This document shows, piece after piece, positions 45,985 to 58,190 of a stretch of DNA of 64,000 nt. The notes under the pieces were generated by a model. The model saw nothing but the letters and a program-made list of their open reading frames with translations. It searched no databases and was not told the origin of the DNA. The stretch comes from Dasypus novemcinctus (Eukaryota > Chordata > Mammalia > Cingulata > Dasypodidae). Every line of letters starts with the position of its first letter. The first letter of the stretch is position 1. The stretch covers positions 14,819,405-14,883,404 of the forward strand of contig NC_092216.1 of NCBI RefSeq assembly GCF_030445035.2, in the 5' to 3' direction. The position numbers were made by a program, and so were the translations under genes.

Positions 45985-47035
45985 ATTTTTAAAGGCAGTG
46001 AGAACTCCGCACATGTGCCTCAACTTCAGTTTATGTCAGTGAGTCTGCAGCATTTTACCTTCCCTGTTACTTTTCTCTTTGCTAATGAAAGAGTATAGCT
46101 TCAGTTGTTTGTTTTTAAACAACTCTCTGCTTTTCTCTTTTAGATTTAAATGACTGTTTTGCTCTTCAGAATTTTCCACAACCATAACCCAAAATACATC
46201 ACCATTTTTGTTTCAATTTATGGGTTTATTGCTTTTTAAATTTATTTGTTCAAGAAGTTTAAGCATGTGTGGAGAACTTTTGTTGGTTTCCTACTGCCTG
46301 AGTTCTGAGATAAATTTGTCTTATATTTACCACAGACTCTGAGTCATAATCTGAACCACATCCAACATTTAAAACTCTCCCACAAGTACCTCATACTTGA
46401 TTCCTAAAATCTGTCTTTTCTACAAACCCTAGACTAGAAATTCTCATGACAACTAGAAGATTGGAGGTTAGTTTTCCTGAAAAACTCTTCATAGCCCCAG
46501 GAGGTACTTACTTCTCTGCTGTATGTACTATGGTTTTGTTAATTTCTGTCAGGTGTTCGCCCTGCATTTTATTTTGCTGGCATCTTTATGGCTGTTCACA
46601 TCAGGGCAGGGTGACGTCATTGTGCATCAGAGGGGAACAGGCTTGTGTAGCCCGGTCGCTCTAATCATGAGATCAGCGAGGGGGCAGGGGTGGGGGTGGG
46701 AGGTGGGAGCTGAACTGTGCTGAAGGCTCAGTCCTCAGCTCTCCCCCCTCACCATCAAAGCCCCTTTTTCTCGGAGAGCTCACCCTTTCCTACGTTGTCC
46801 GGCTTTTTGCAGATGACTCCAGGTCTGAATATTTTCCCCACACTCTCCTTCTGTAGTAGATAAGAGCTGATTTCACTGTTTGAGAGCTGATCCTATGAAT
46901 GAATGTACAGAAAGCTTGATGATTGGTATAATTAGAACTGGAATTTTAAATGAAAATTAGTCCATGTTTTAGGGAATGCAAAGTTCCACTGGGGCAGTGT
47001 TTTTGGTTTTTTTCCTTCCTTTTTTAACTGCTACA
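45985..47035. other. Intergenic, no gene
   Basis: A/T-rich, with one G-rich tract at 46680-46708. No CUBN exon was recognised. Confidence 0.5.
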
Positions 47036-47102
47036 TTCCAGTGCCTGAAACAGAACCTGGCGCAGTGTAAGCTCTCAGTTAGCACTTGTTGAATGAACGA
47101 TG
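47036..47102 (+). mobile_element. MIR or L2-like tail
   Basis: 'cagtgcctgaaacagaac', 'tggcgcagtgtaagctctc', 'cacttgttgaatgaacga' resemble the conserved end shared by MIR and L2. Confidence 0.6.
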
Positions 47103-47279
47103 ACAGTAAGCAAAACAGAAGTGGCATAGAGGCCGTCCCGCCATGGAGTTCAAACTGTCATTTGTTTGTTGCTGCCAGTTTTTCCACACTCGGGAATAGC
47201 CAAATGTGCTTGACCGGCACAAGCAATTTAAACAATAATTCTAAGAAAGGGCTAAAGCTTTTTGGGAAAATTGTGTGGA

Positions 47280-48730
47280 TAGAAATAAAAAGTTATTCTG
47301 ACTTCTGGTCTGAGCAAGAGGGTGTATGCTCGTTTCTCCCTGCTCCACTCTGGCAAGTAACTGGACCTAGGTGGGCAGGACCAAGAAGACTTGGAAAGGT
47401 GGAAGGAAGCAGACTGGGTACCCCCTCTCCCGCCCGGGGGAGCAGCGCAGGTGCGTGGCGGCTGCTGCGTCCCAACCCCCAGCCTGGAGCAGGAGGCGGC
47501 CCAGTGGGCACTTTCCTCTCCCAGAGGGACAGTCCTGCCATTGCCACAGGTGTGTGGGCCCCTCTGGGGAGGGGCGAGTCGGAGCCTCGCTGAGAGCACC
47601 GCGAGGACCTGCGCGTCCCCGCGGGCCTGAGCTCTTCTTACACTGAGACACTGGGCGGCCGGGGCACCCTGGGGGGCACAGGCACCCGTCCTGGGGGCTG
47701 CTGCTGCCTCCCGAGGTCTGGCTTCCCCCCACCCAGCGACACCGGGCAGCTGGGTGCAGCGGCAAGCGGGTTCCACCACGGAAGGGCCAGGAAGCCTTTC
47801 CAGCCCATGGGCAGGGACTCCCTTTCCCACCAGACGGCCCGGCCTGGAGAAGCTGCCTCTTGCCCAGCGAGTACCAGCCAGGAGCACCGGAAGCCCTGAG
47901 GTGTGCCCCGCGGTGCCTGACAAACAAGCAGATCCAAGTAGTAATGGAACAGCTGAAATTAACCTGTCCTTGGGGCCACAGCCCATAAGAGTGGGCCAGG
48001 ACCTGCATGCTAAACATAGAGTGGCTGCCTGGTAAGTGAAAGATTAAAGTAGGGCCCCGACGTCTAGCACAATAGACAAGATGTCCAGGACATTGGAAAA
48101 TCCCTGTCATACCGAGAACCCAGAAAATCACAACTGGATTGAGAAAAGACAATGGATGCTACAGATGAGGCAGATGTGGGAATTATCTGACAAGGATATT
48201 AAAACAGCCAGAATAAAAACTCTTTAAAAGGTAATTGCAAATTCTCTTGAAACCAAAAACAAGCCCAGCAAATAGTTGTTTAAAAAGAATCATTAAGATA
48301 TATGAATTATTTCTCAAAAACAAATGGCCTTTATATAACTGAAAAATACAATAACTGAAATTTGAAAGTCATTGGACAGGCTCAGTAGTAGAGTGGAACT
48401 GATGGGATAAAATCAGCGAATTGAGGACAGATCAACAGAAGTCATCCAATCTCAACAAGAGAGAAAGTAGACTGAAAAAGGTGGAACAGTGCCTCAGGGA
48501 CCTTTGAGACAATAATAGAAGATAAGACATTCATATCCTCACTCCTAGAAGTAGACGAGAATGAAGAACAGTGGTAGAAGAGTATTTAAAGAAGTAATGA
48601 CTGAAAACTTCCAAGATGTAAATGTGCAGTTCAAGAAGCTGAGTGAACTCCAAAGTGGATAAACCCAAATCCATTCCAAGATACGTCATAATTAAGTTTC
48701 TGAAAACCAGGCGAAGGTACCGAGAGCAGC
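47280..48730 (+). mobile_element. Old LINE-1 5' UTR and ORF1-proximal region
   Basis: The first 700 bp is GC rich. From 48060 the sequence ('cagaaaatcacaactggatt', 'gaattatctgacaaggatat', 'gcaaattctcttgaaacc', 'aacttccaagatgtaaatg') reads like the 5' part of old mammalian L1s. Minus-strand frames of up to 261 residues at 47252-48152 come from the GC-rich part and are not genes. Confidence 0.6.
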
Positions 48731-49214
48731 CAGAGAGCAGTGCTGTGCTGCCCTCAGCCTCCCGGCCTGTCTCCACACCCGTCACACCTGCTCGTCCAGG
48801 GCCACGTCCCTGTCCCAGGAGCTGCTGCGCTGGGGAAGCCAGCGTTGTTTCTCGTTTCCTTGTTGGTTTTGGAGCCCAGCAAGGAGAAGGAGATGGGTCA
48901 AGTGTCTGAATGAGTGCTGCACACTTAGTGGTAAAGCCCGCGGCCTTTCCTCATCCAGGCAGAATGCTGGAGAATGTTTTCTGGAGAAAGTGAATGCTCC
49001 CCAGGGGAAAATGCCCTCAGAAATTGAACTCTCTTTTCTCCAAAACCTTCCCCTAATCTGTTCTGTTATTCAGGTAATGACGTGCCTCTCCATTCAGTTT
49101 TGCACGCTAGTACAGGATGAGCTGGCAAACCCCCTCCGCTGGCTCCGCGCCTTCCTCTTGGCCACACCTGCCCTCATCTCAGGACACGGGACCCCGTGCG
49201 CCTTTTGTTTTCTG
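48731..49214. other. Intergenic, no gene
   Basis: Moderately GC-rich sequence without recognisable coding or repeats. Confidence 0.45.
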
Positions 49215-49239
49215 AATCATATGACGTAGCCTGAGTTAA

Positions 49240-49575
49240 TATTGTGTGCATGCGCGCACAGGTGTGTGGGTGAGCATGTGCACGTGTGTGCGCGCACATG
49301 GGTGTGCACATGAATGCACTTGTGTACATGGGTGTGTGCACTAGTGCTGTCACATGGGCGCACATGTGTGTATGTGCACAGGGGTGTGCATGCAGGGCAT
49401 GTGTGTGCGCATGGGTGTGTGCACGAGTGCTTTCATATGGTGTACACGTGTGCATGTGCACATGGGTGTGCACACATGGGCATGGGTGTGTGCATGAGTG
49501 CTTGCACACTGATGTGCACGTGTACATAGATGTGTGCACACGTGGGTGTGTGCACATGGCTGTGTGAGGGTGTGC
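49240..49575. repeat. CA/TG-rich degenerate minisatellite
   Basis: A run of about 330 bases of alternating purine-pyrimidine text such as 'tgtgtgcacatgggtgtg' with ATG and CAC variants. Cys-His rich frames on both strands are artefacts of it. Confidence 0.92.
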
Positions 49576-51711
49576 GTGTCCCACTACATCCCTGCCTCTG
49601 TCTGAAGCCGTGCTTCCCACTGCATTCCTCCCTCTGGATGGGAGCTTCTCGTTCTGTTCTGTTTGTGCAGGGATTATCGCACTCCTTTTCAGGGGCCTGC
49701 AAAATGTGGGAAAGTCCTCCGTGCCCTCAATGTGTGCCAGTGCCCTGTCAGGAAAGGCCCTGGAGCCTGAAGTGTTCGCATGGTGACGGCGACCCTGTAA
49801 TTCCTCTCCTGCCCAAGGGTAGTGGCCGTCAGGGTGGCGGGTGGAGGACGGGCCCCTGCGCCTGCCCCCGGGGGAGCCCTGGTCCAGGTCCGCTACGACA
49901 GCAGCGGGCACGGCCGCATCCTGGCTGGGGCACGTTTCCGTGGGATGAGCAGATGGCTATTTTAACTTACATCAATTTCCATAGTTGTTTTGTGTAACCC
50001 TTCATGAGAAATGAGCAGACAATGGGAGCACTAGGATACTGCCCAGAAATTATGAAGAAAATCACAAAACATGTGTTATGTAATGTTATGTCTCTGAAGA
50101 GGAGAATGAGTTGTGCTACAGAGATAAATGAGACCACTGCATCAAGACTGTCTGAGTGGGACTAAAACGGGTCTGCAGTGCTCTGTCCTGAGCGGATGTG
50201 AAATGGCAGGGCCTGAGGGCGAGCCAGGGCCAGGCCGGAGCCCTCAGAGCACAGGGAGCGGCCCGAGGCCCGCTGTGTGCCCAGGCCTGGGAGGCAGCGC
50301 AGGGGCTGCTCCCTCAGGAGACGAGGGCGGCCCCAGCTCCCCTGGCGGAGGGTCAGCACAGGAGCCGCCCCTTCCCCACCCGGCTGGCCTGGGCCCTGGA
50401 CGTGCACGGGGCCCGTTCTCAAGCAGAGCAGGTCGGGCCTTCCCTCACCTGGCGCCTCGTCGCCCAGCGCTCCAGCTAAGCGGATGCTAAGTGAATGCTA
50501 AGCCACTGACCAAGCGCCAAGGCCACGGCTCGGACCGCGGGAGGTGGCTCTGGTCCCGGCCAGGCCTGGGCTGCACCCGGAGGGCCTGCAGGAAGCCCCC
50601 TAGCGCTGGCGAAGACGGCCAGGAGCCTGGGAGCAGACCCCGCGCACAGCAGCCGTTCTGGGCTTCAGGCAAGCGCCGCGGTCACCAGGGCCCCTGCTGC
50701 GCCCGCCCTCCCGCGGCCGGTGCCCAGCACCCCCAGAGGCCGCGTCTCGGCCCATGTCCCCCTCCAGGAAGACGCTGCTCTGTGCTGCCCGCTCGCGATG
50801 GCTCCTCCTTCACCTCCTCCTGCCCCTCGCCACACTCTGCCCGCCCCGGCCTGGCGTGCCCGGGCTCTGCTCTGGAACCTTCTCTCTCCCGGGGAGCTCG
50901 GAGCCTGCCCTCCTGGCTCCCAGGATTCTGAAGTCCACGGTGGATCATGTCCTTGTTTGAAAACCCCAAACCCAGGGCTGGAAGAGGAGGCTGTCGGGTA
51001 CCCTGCCGTCCGTCAGCGCTGCCGCAGCTTGGTGATGGCCCACGTGGCCGCCGCTGACGAAGCGCCAAGGCCACGGCCAGGGTGGCAGCCCCCGAGCCCC
51101 ACCTGGACCCCGGGGCACCGCGTTCTTCTCTGCTCCGTGTCCCATCCTGCGAGCGACAGTACAGACGGCATGTGCGGGCTGGGCAGCGCCGTGCGGGGCA
51201 GGTGCAGTTCTGCTGGTCGCTGACAGGATTTCAGGCCTCGATGCGTCGCCCAGCAGGGTGGAAGGTCTCGGGCTCTGAAACTCTTCTGATTTGTCTTTGC
51301 CAGAAGATTCTGCACCAGGCAAGTAAACCGCGTGCGTGAGGAGGCCGTGGGAAGGGCTGTCGATTTCTACGTCCCGCCTGGCTCCCGACTTTGGTCTGCA
51401 CTGGGGCCAGTGGGCTGGACGCCCCCTCCAGCCCATCCGCGAGGCCAGGCTGCCCTGAGAGGGCAAGGACGGCCCCTAGGACCCCAGACGGGGCGCGCCG
51501 TGTCTGGTCCGCAGCCGCGCGCTGTCCAGGAGCCTGCAGGATGGGCGGCCCTCAGAGGCCACGTCAGCGCTGACGTCGCCACATGGAGCATGTCCACCGA
51601 GGGCTTCTGTACACCCAGCGCAGACACAGCCGGATGCCATCCTCGAGCCTCCCACCCGGCCGGGAGGGCACGGCCTCGACTGTGGAACAATGGCACATTC
51701 CATACCCAGCC
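49576..51711. other. GC-rich intergenic block, no gene supported
   Basis: From about 50170 this is strongly GC rich with frequent CpG. Frames of 60-170 residues overlap on all frames and strands; none contains a recognisable domain. A 61-base segment around 51050-51080 ('cgaagcgccaaggccacgg') echoes one near 50510 ('ccaagcgccaaggccacgg'), so some local duplication exists. Confidence 0.45.
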
Positions 51712-52745
51712 CACGGGTGCTACAGCTCATGAGGCCACAGCCCACAAGGCCACAGCCTGCAGGAGCCACAGCCCACAGGAGCCACAGCCCATGGAGCCAC
51801 AGCCCACAGTGCCACAGCGCACAGGAGCCACAGCCCATGGAGGCACAGCCCATGGACACCGCAGCCCCAAGGCCACAGCTCACAGGAGCCACAGCCCCCA
51901 GAAGCCACAGCCCACAGGAGCCATAGCCCACAGGCACCACAGCCCACGGGAGCCACAGCCCACGAGGCCACAGCCCACGGAGGCCACAGCCCACAGGAGC
52001 CACAGCCCACAGGAGCCACAGCCCATGAGGCCACAGCCCACAGGAGCCACAGCCCACGAGGCCACAACCCATGAGGCCACAGCCCACGGGCACCAAAGCC
52101 CATGAGGCCACAGCCCACATGAGTCACAGCCCACAGAGCCACAGCCCATGGTGCCACAGCCCACGAGGCCACAGCCCACAGGAGCCACAGCCCACAGGCA
52201 CCACAGCTTATGGGAGCCATAGCCCACAGGAGCCACAGCCCACAGGCACCGCAGCCCGCGGGCACCACAGCCTATGAGGCCACAGCCCACAGGAGCCACA
52301 GTCCACGAGGCCACAGCCCACGGGCACCACAGCTCACGGGAGCCATAGCCCACAAGGCAGCCCAGAGGTACGCAGCCCACGAGGCCACAGCCCACAGGAG
52401 CCACAGCCCACGGGCGCCACGGCCCACAGGAGCCACAGCCCATGAGGCCACAGCCCACGAGCACCACAGCCCAGGAGGCCACAGCTCGCAGGAGGCACAG
52501 CCCATGAGGCCACAGCCCACAGGATCCACAGCCCACGAGGCCACAGCCCATAGGAGCCCCAGCCCACAGAGCCACAGCCCACGGCTCCACAGCCCACAGG
52601 AGCCACAGCCCACAGGAGCCACAGCCCATGGGTGCCACAGCCCACAGGAGCCACAGCCCACAAGTGCCAAGCCCACGGGTGCACAGCCCATGAGGCCACA
52701 GCCCACAAGTGCCAAGCCCACAAGTGTGCAGCCCTTGGATGCCGC
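51712..52745 (+). repeat. Large minisatellite, 15-18 bp unit, roughly 60 copies
   Basis: About 1.03 kb made of GCCACAGCCCACAGGA and variants (…CACGAGG, …CATGAGG, …CACGGGCACC). Unit lengths mix 15, 16 and 18 bases. Because the unit has almost no TA dinucleotide, all frames stay open, which creates frames of up to 361 residues (minus strand, 51880-52965) with Cys-Gly-Leu-Trp repeats and up to 257 residues on the plus strand with Thr-Ala-His repeats; these are not genes. Confidence 0.97.
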
Positions 52746-53639
52746 AGGGACGGTGAGAAGCAGGTGGTCTGGGGTTGCCATAGTGGGGGCTCAGCGCGGA
52801 GTAGCCACTGCCTCCACCCCAGCACTGCTGCACTCCTTCAGGGACCAGGGCTGGGAAGCGCCATGTCCATGGGCTGCTCTGCCTTCTCCTGCAGCCCTGC
52901 TCCAGAGTGCAAGCTCCTGGGATGCGCCTCGTGCCTCGTCCACTGTTGGGTTGATCCAAACTCACTGAGTGAGTGCGGCAGACAGAAGCACGTGGCAGCG
53001 CAAGCCCTCAGAGACCACGCAGCGCTGTGCAGCAGCCCAAGGCCGGGAGCCGTGTCCTCACTAAGACCCACTGAAGCAGAAAGAGTATACAGAAAACAGA
53101 CCATTCCTGCAATCTGGAAGCTGGGCATACGTCTGGACTCTTCCCCCCCCCCCGGGGTAAACACCCTAACCCCCTATAGCTCGGCTGACTGCCAATGTTC
53201 CCTTTCTGTAACTTGCTTGTTGCTCAGCATTAGAAAGCAAAAATTAACCAGTAAAATTCCTTCTAAGCATGTGAAAACTACCCCTCCCACAATCAAGATT
53301 TATGTACATTTATACCAGCAAAAAATTTTGGAAAAAGCCAAATGTGCAATATATAAGGAATAGCTGAATTATAATTTATGATAAAGTACTAAGCAACCTT
53401 TATATTCCTGTTCATAAAGGGTTCCAAAACATGACAAAGTGCAGGTCTACAATCATATAAAATTATCTAGGAGAGGAGCAAATAGCACCAAAGTTTCTTC
53501 CTCATCCTAGGTTTTTATCTGGGAAATAAACAGCCAGCAAATAATTGATTAGTAAAAATTTAATAAGCACTAACCTACCTAGGACCAAAATGCAACATAT
53601 GCACTCAGAAAACATGTGCAATCATCAGATACGCTCTGT
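52746..53639. other. Intergenic, no gene
   Basis: GC rich to about 53050, then A/T rich, possibly with an old LINE remnant near 53300-53400. A C run lies near 53145. No exon recognised. Confidence 0.45.
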
Positions 53640-56600
53640 ATCTTTTTTTTTTTAAACATAGAATAAGTTAGGCGATTTCCTTCTGTTTTGATTTTTTGGA
53701 AGAGTTTCAACAAGATTGGCATTAGTTCTTTCCAAAATGTTTTATAGAACTCACCTGTGAAGCCGTCTGGCCCAGGGCTCTTCTTTTTTTTTTTTTATCC
53801 AATCAGTTGAATGCTTTATTTTTTTTTAATTATTTATTTTTAAAAATTACATTAAAAAATATGAGGTCCCATTCAACCCCACTGCCCCCACCCCCCACTC
53901 CCCCCACAGCAACACTCTCTCCCATCATCGTGACACATCCATTGCACCTGGTAAGGCTCTTCTTAGTTGAGAGGTTTCTAATGGCTGATTCTACCTATTT
54001 ACTTGTGTTGGTTTGTTGAGCTAGTCACTTCTTCTTTCAACAATAGAGGCTGCTTATGTGTTTCTAGGAATTTGTCTATTTCCTCTAAATTGTCCTTCTT
54101 GTTGAAATATAGTTTTTCAAAGTATCCTCTTATGATAGTCTGTATTTCTGTGGGGTCAGTGGTGATATCTCCTTTCTCATTTCTTATTTTGAGTATTTGC
54201 ACTTTCTCTCTTTCTTTGTTGGTCTAGCTAAGGGTTTTTCGATTTTATTGATCTTTTCAAAGAGCCAGCTCTTGGTTTTGTCTTTTTAAGTGCTATTTTC
54301 TGTTTCACTTAGTTCTGCTCTTATCTTCATTCTTCTTCCTTTGGAGTTACTTCATTGTTTTTTTTTTACTAATTCCTCCAACTGTGCAGTTAGTTCATCA
54401 ATTTTAGCTCTTTCTTCTATTTTGGTGTATGACTTTATGACTGTAAATTTCCCTCTCAGTACTGCTTTTGTTGCATCCTGTAAGTTTTGCTATGTTGTGT
54501 TATCATTTTCATTAGTTTCAAAGTAGTTATTAATTTCTTTTAAGATTTCCTCCTTGACCCACTGTTTTTCTTAAAGTATGCTGTTTAATTTCCATATTTT
54601 GTTGTGAAATCTGGGCCTCTGGCCCTTGCAGATTTCCATATTCACTCCACTGTGGTCAGAAAAATTAGTTTGTATGATTTGGATCTTCCTGAATTCATTG
54701 AGACTTTCTTTGTGGCCTACCATATGGTCTATATTGGAGAATGATCCATGTACACTTGAGAAAAATGTATATCCTGCTGTATTTGGGTGTAATGTTCTGT
54801 ATATGTCTATTAGGTCTATGGGTCATATTTCCTTATCCAATCTTCCAATCTGTGTCTCTTAATAGGTGAGTTTAATCCATTGACATTTAGTGTCATTTCT
54901 TTTAAGCAATTACTTATATTAGCCTTATTATCTTTGGATTTGTGTTTGTCTTATGTTGTTTGATATTCTTCTCTCTTTTTGAACTTTTAGTTGGTCTTAC
55001 ACTCTCCTCCAACTCTGTCTCTCCTGTTTGTTTGTTCTTGCTGCAGAACCTCCTTTAGTATTCTTGAAGGGCAGGTTTCTTTTTGGCATACTCTCTTAGT
55101 TTCTGTTTATCAGTGAATATTTTGAACTCTCCATCATTTTTGAATGCTAGCTTTGCTGGATAGAGTGTTCTTGTTTGGAAATTCTTTTCTTTTAGTATCT
55201 TGACAATGTCCTACCACTGTCTTCTTGCCTCCATGGCTTCAGATGAGAGATCAGCACTTAATCTTATGAAGCCTCCCTTGTATGTGATGGTTCTCTTTTC
55301 TTTTGCTGCTTTTAGTATTTTCTCTTTGTTGTGCTTTGGATAATTTGCCAAGTATATGTCTTGGGGTAGGCCTGCTGGGATTTATGCTGTTTGGGGTGCA
55401 TTGTGCTTCCTGGACTTGTACATCCTTCTCCCTCAATATGTTTGGGAAGTTTTCATCCATTATTTCCTCCAACACTCCTTCTGTCCCCTTTCCCTTCTCT
55501 TCTCCTTCTGGGATGCCTATAATATGCATGTTTGTGCATTTTGCATTGTCATTCAGGTCACTAACTCCTGCTGGATTTTTTCTATCTTTTTTTCTATTAA
55601 TTATGCTATCTGTTTGATTTCAGATGTATTGTCTTCCACATCACTAATTCTTTCCTCTGCCTCTTCAAATCTGCTGTTATTTGCTGAGAGTGTATTTTTG
55701 ATTTCTTGAATTGTGCTATTATCCCCATTATCTCTGTGATCTTTTTGTGCATGATCACAGTTTCTTCTGTATGCTCTCCAAGTGCTTTCTTAATATGCTT
55801 AATCTCTTTGATCACTCATTGATTTGGCCTATGGTACATGTTCTGAGAGCTTTAATTAGTTGTTCAGTGTTCCACTTCTCTTCCTGGTTTTAAATTTGTT
55901 CTTTGTATTGGGCCATGTTTTCCTGATTATTAGTATGGTCTGTAGTTTTTTGTTGCAGTCTAGTCATCATTTTATCTTGTTAGGTTTATTTTGTTGATTA
56001 TCTTCTTATTCAGGCCTTGGGTTTAATTAGTTGTAGTTTTTGTGTGCACATTAAGGCTTCTCTTTGCCACTTTTTTCTTATTATTCTATTTCCTTGTTGT
56101 TAGCTAAGTTCCCTCAGAGGAAAATATTAGGTCCAGAGAAAGCAAAAGGGGTAAGAAAAGAAATATGTAAGAGTAGAATTGATAGTGACTGTTAGCAGAA
56201 GAACCATGAGAGATCTAGGGGAATGGATATAAAACTCGTGGAAGCTGTGTATAGTTATAACCATAAAAAAGGGGAGTACCTGTAATGAGATATTAAACTG
56301 AATATGGGGAGGAATATACTATGAATTAAAAGGTCAGTGTGTTCAGGAGAGAGGGAAATAGAAGATAGAGGACAATAACAGAGTGAATAAATGATAGAAA
56401 ACAGAGTAGAGTTATTAGAGATAAAAAGAAATATTGGGGACTAAACAGAGAGAGGTGGAATGTAAGAGAAACAATAATTGATGGAGAAGAGAATGATGTC
56501 AAGGAAAGGGGATAGCATTGGTAGCCAAAATCAGGACACACAGAAATGAGAAAATTGAGTTTGAGGAAGCAAAGTAAATAAGAAATGTTGCCTGCAGCAC

Positions 56601-57890
56601 TAATATAAAAAAAGAAAAAATTGGGAAAAAAGGAAAAAGAAAGAGAGAAGAAAAAACGCAGAAGGGAGAAAAAAGAAAAAAAGGGATAAAGAAGAAGAAA
56701 ACAGACTAACAAAAAAGACCAGAGTAACAAAAAAGGCCTCAGGCAATGAATCCTCTTTGCAATTGAATAAACTGCTTAGGAGTCTGACCTTCCCCCTTTC
56801 TCCCTTCCTCATTTCCTTCTCTCTCAAGGCAGCAGCAAGGCTGTGTGAGGGCTTCTACAGGAAATTCAAATGGGTCCCTGGTAAACCAACTCACCTGAGA
56901 AAATAATGACTCTCAATTTCTTGAGAGAGCAACCACCCCTTGCCAAGAACTCTACATATAGTACTGGAAGCCTGTAAAGCACCTCCTACTGTCCCTCTCC
57001 CTTAGGTGTGTTACAAGGGCGCTGGTTAATTTTCTGACTCCACCTTCTCCCAGACCAAGTTTCCTATCCCAGGGCTTTGAGGTAAATTGGGCTTCCTCAC
57101 CAGATTTGCCTCTTCTCTATTCCTAGGCTCTCCCCAGGTCAGTTAATATATCCTCCAAACTCAATAAAAGGGGGGAGGGACCAAAAAATTGAACCCACAT
57201 TCCTTGGTCCCTCAGCACTTCCCACCTAATCTCTCCCACTTCTCATGTTAGTCTGTGACCAGAGGGGTAGGGCTATGCTGGATTTCTGGGAATCCCAGGC
57301 TTGGGAAGCAGAAGCCCAGGAGAATGTGGACCCAGGTTATTTAACTTGGGCCATGGGGGTTCAGGGGACACGGGCTTGGGGTTCATGCATTTGGGATACA
57401 CAGGGCTTGGAAACTCTGCCCCATGACCAGCAGTTCTCAGTGAACACTGCGGTTCTTAGCTCTAGGGGGTGAGGGATTTACCTTCCCATAGCTTCGATAT
57501 TCAGTGTTAGAAACCCACAGGTCTACCTTGAGCAAGAACAATTCTCCTGCAGTCTCTCCAGATTGATGTCTAGATACCTCCTGCCCCATCGGTTTCCAAA
57601 ACAGCCTGCTCCGGTAGTGGTCAGCACCACTAAAGCCTGGCCTGCAACCAGGTTTTGCTCAATTAATGAATAAGATCTCTTTCTGGACTGCCATATATCC
57701 CACTGACCAGAGAAATTCTTAGACCAAACACAATGAAAACAAAGTGAGTCTCGCATTCAGCAAAAGTACATAAGCAGAGAATCATGTACACATTAATCTT
57801 CTCCAGCTTCCAATTTCCAGTAATGATGGAAAAGATATTTCTGCTTTTGAAAACAACCAGAAACTCTGCATAACAATTTTTTAAAATCAC
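53640..57890 (-). mobile_element. LINE-1, 5' UTR, ORF1 and 5' part of ORF2, antisense
   Basis: Minus-strand frames show ORF2 linker sequence at 53999-54202 ([20 protein letters not shown]) and ORF1 at 55251-55529 (GIPEGEEKGKGTEGVLEEIM, then INPSRPTPRHILGKLSK) with the ORF1 coiled-coil part at 55606-55815. The region 55900-57890 has the position of a 5' UTR. The RT C-terminal half and the 3' end are missing, and the frames are broken by stops. Confidence 0.88.
53786..53954 (-). mobile_element. 5'-truncated LINE-1 3' end nested in the L1
   Basis: A T tract followed by 'aaattacattaaaaaatatg' and 'cactgcccccaccccccact' is the L1 3' end seen elsewhere in the window. It interrupts ORF2 text 'cccagggctcttctt/agttgag' and is flanked by GGCTCTTCTT at 53776-53785 and 53955-53964. 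Confidence 0.85.
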
Positions 57891-58019
57891 CTAAAAGGAC
57901 CTAGGAATAAGAAGCAAGGTATTTTTTTTACTCAAAACACCTGGAAATGGGAACTCAGTGTGTGGAAATAGATTTTTCCTTTTCCTAAAAACACATGCTT
58001 TCTTTTTATTAAAATTACC

Positions 58020-58190
58020 TTTTCAGTTTTTAAAAGATACTTAGATTACATAAGAGTTATATAAAATTTATGGACAAATCCTATATTCCTCACTCCCTAC
58101 CCCTTCCACATTTTTTTACATTAACAGCATCCTTCATTAGTGTACATTTGTTACAATTGATTAACATATTTTGGAGTATTGTACCTAAGC
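58020..58190 (-). mobile_element. LINE-1 3' UTR fragment, antisense
   Basis: 'tattcctcactccctacccc', 'ttacattaacagcatccttc' and 'aacatattttggagtattgt' match the copy at 39840-39990 in the same orientation. It ends where plus-strand L1 sequence starts. Confidence 0.7.

Noticed and set aside
47252..48152. Minus-strand frames of 244 and 261 residues
   Set aside because: They overlap in different frames of a GC-rich stretch that reads like an old L1 5' end on the other strand; no recognisable domain.
49174..49911. 245-residue minus-strand His/Cys/Thr-rich frame
   Set aside because: Made by the CA/TG-rich tract; metal-binding appearance is accidental.
51712..52745. CRISPR-like array
   Set aside because: Regularly repeated, but the unit is only 15-18 bp, contiguous and without unique spacers, in a mammalian genome.
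51880..52965. 361-residue minus-strand frame and 243-257-residue plus-strand frames
   Set aside because: They are translations of the 15-18 bp minisatellite, which is open in all frames because its unit lacks TA; no domain and no splice or start context.
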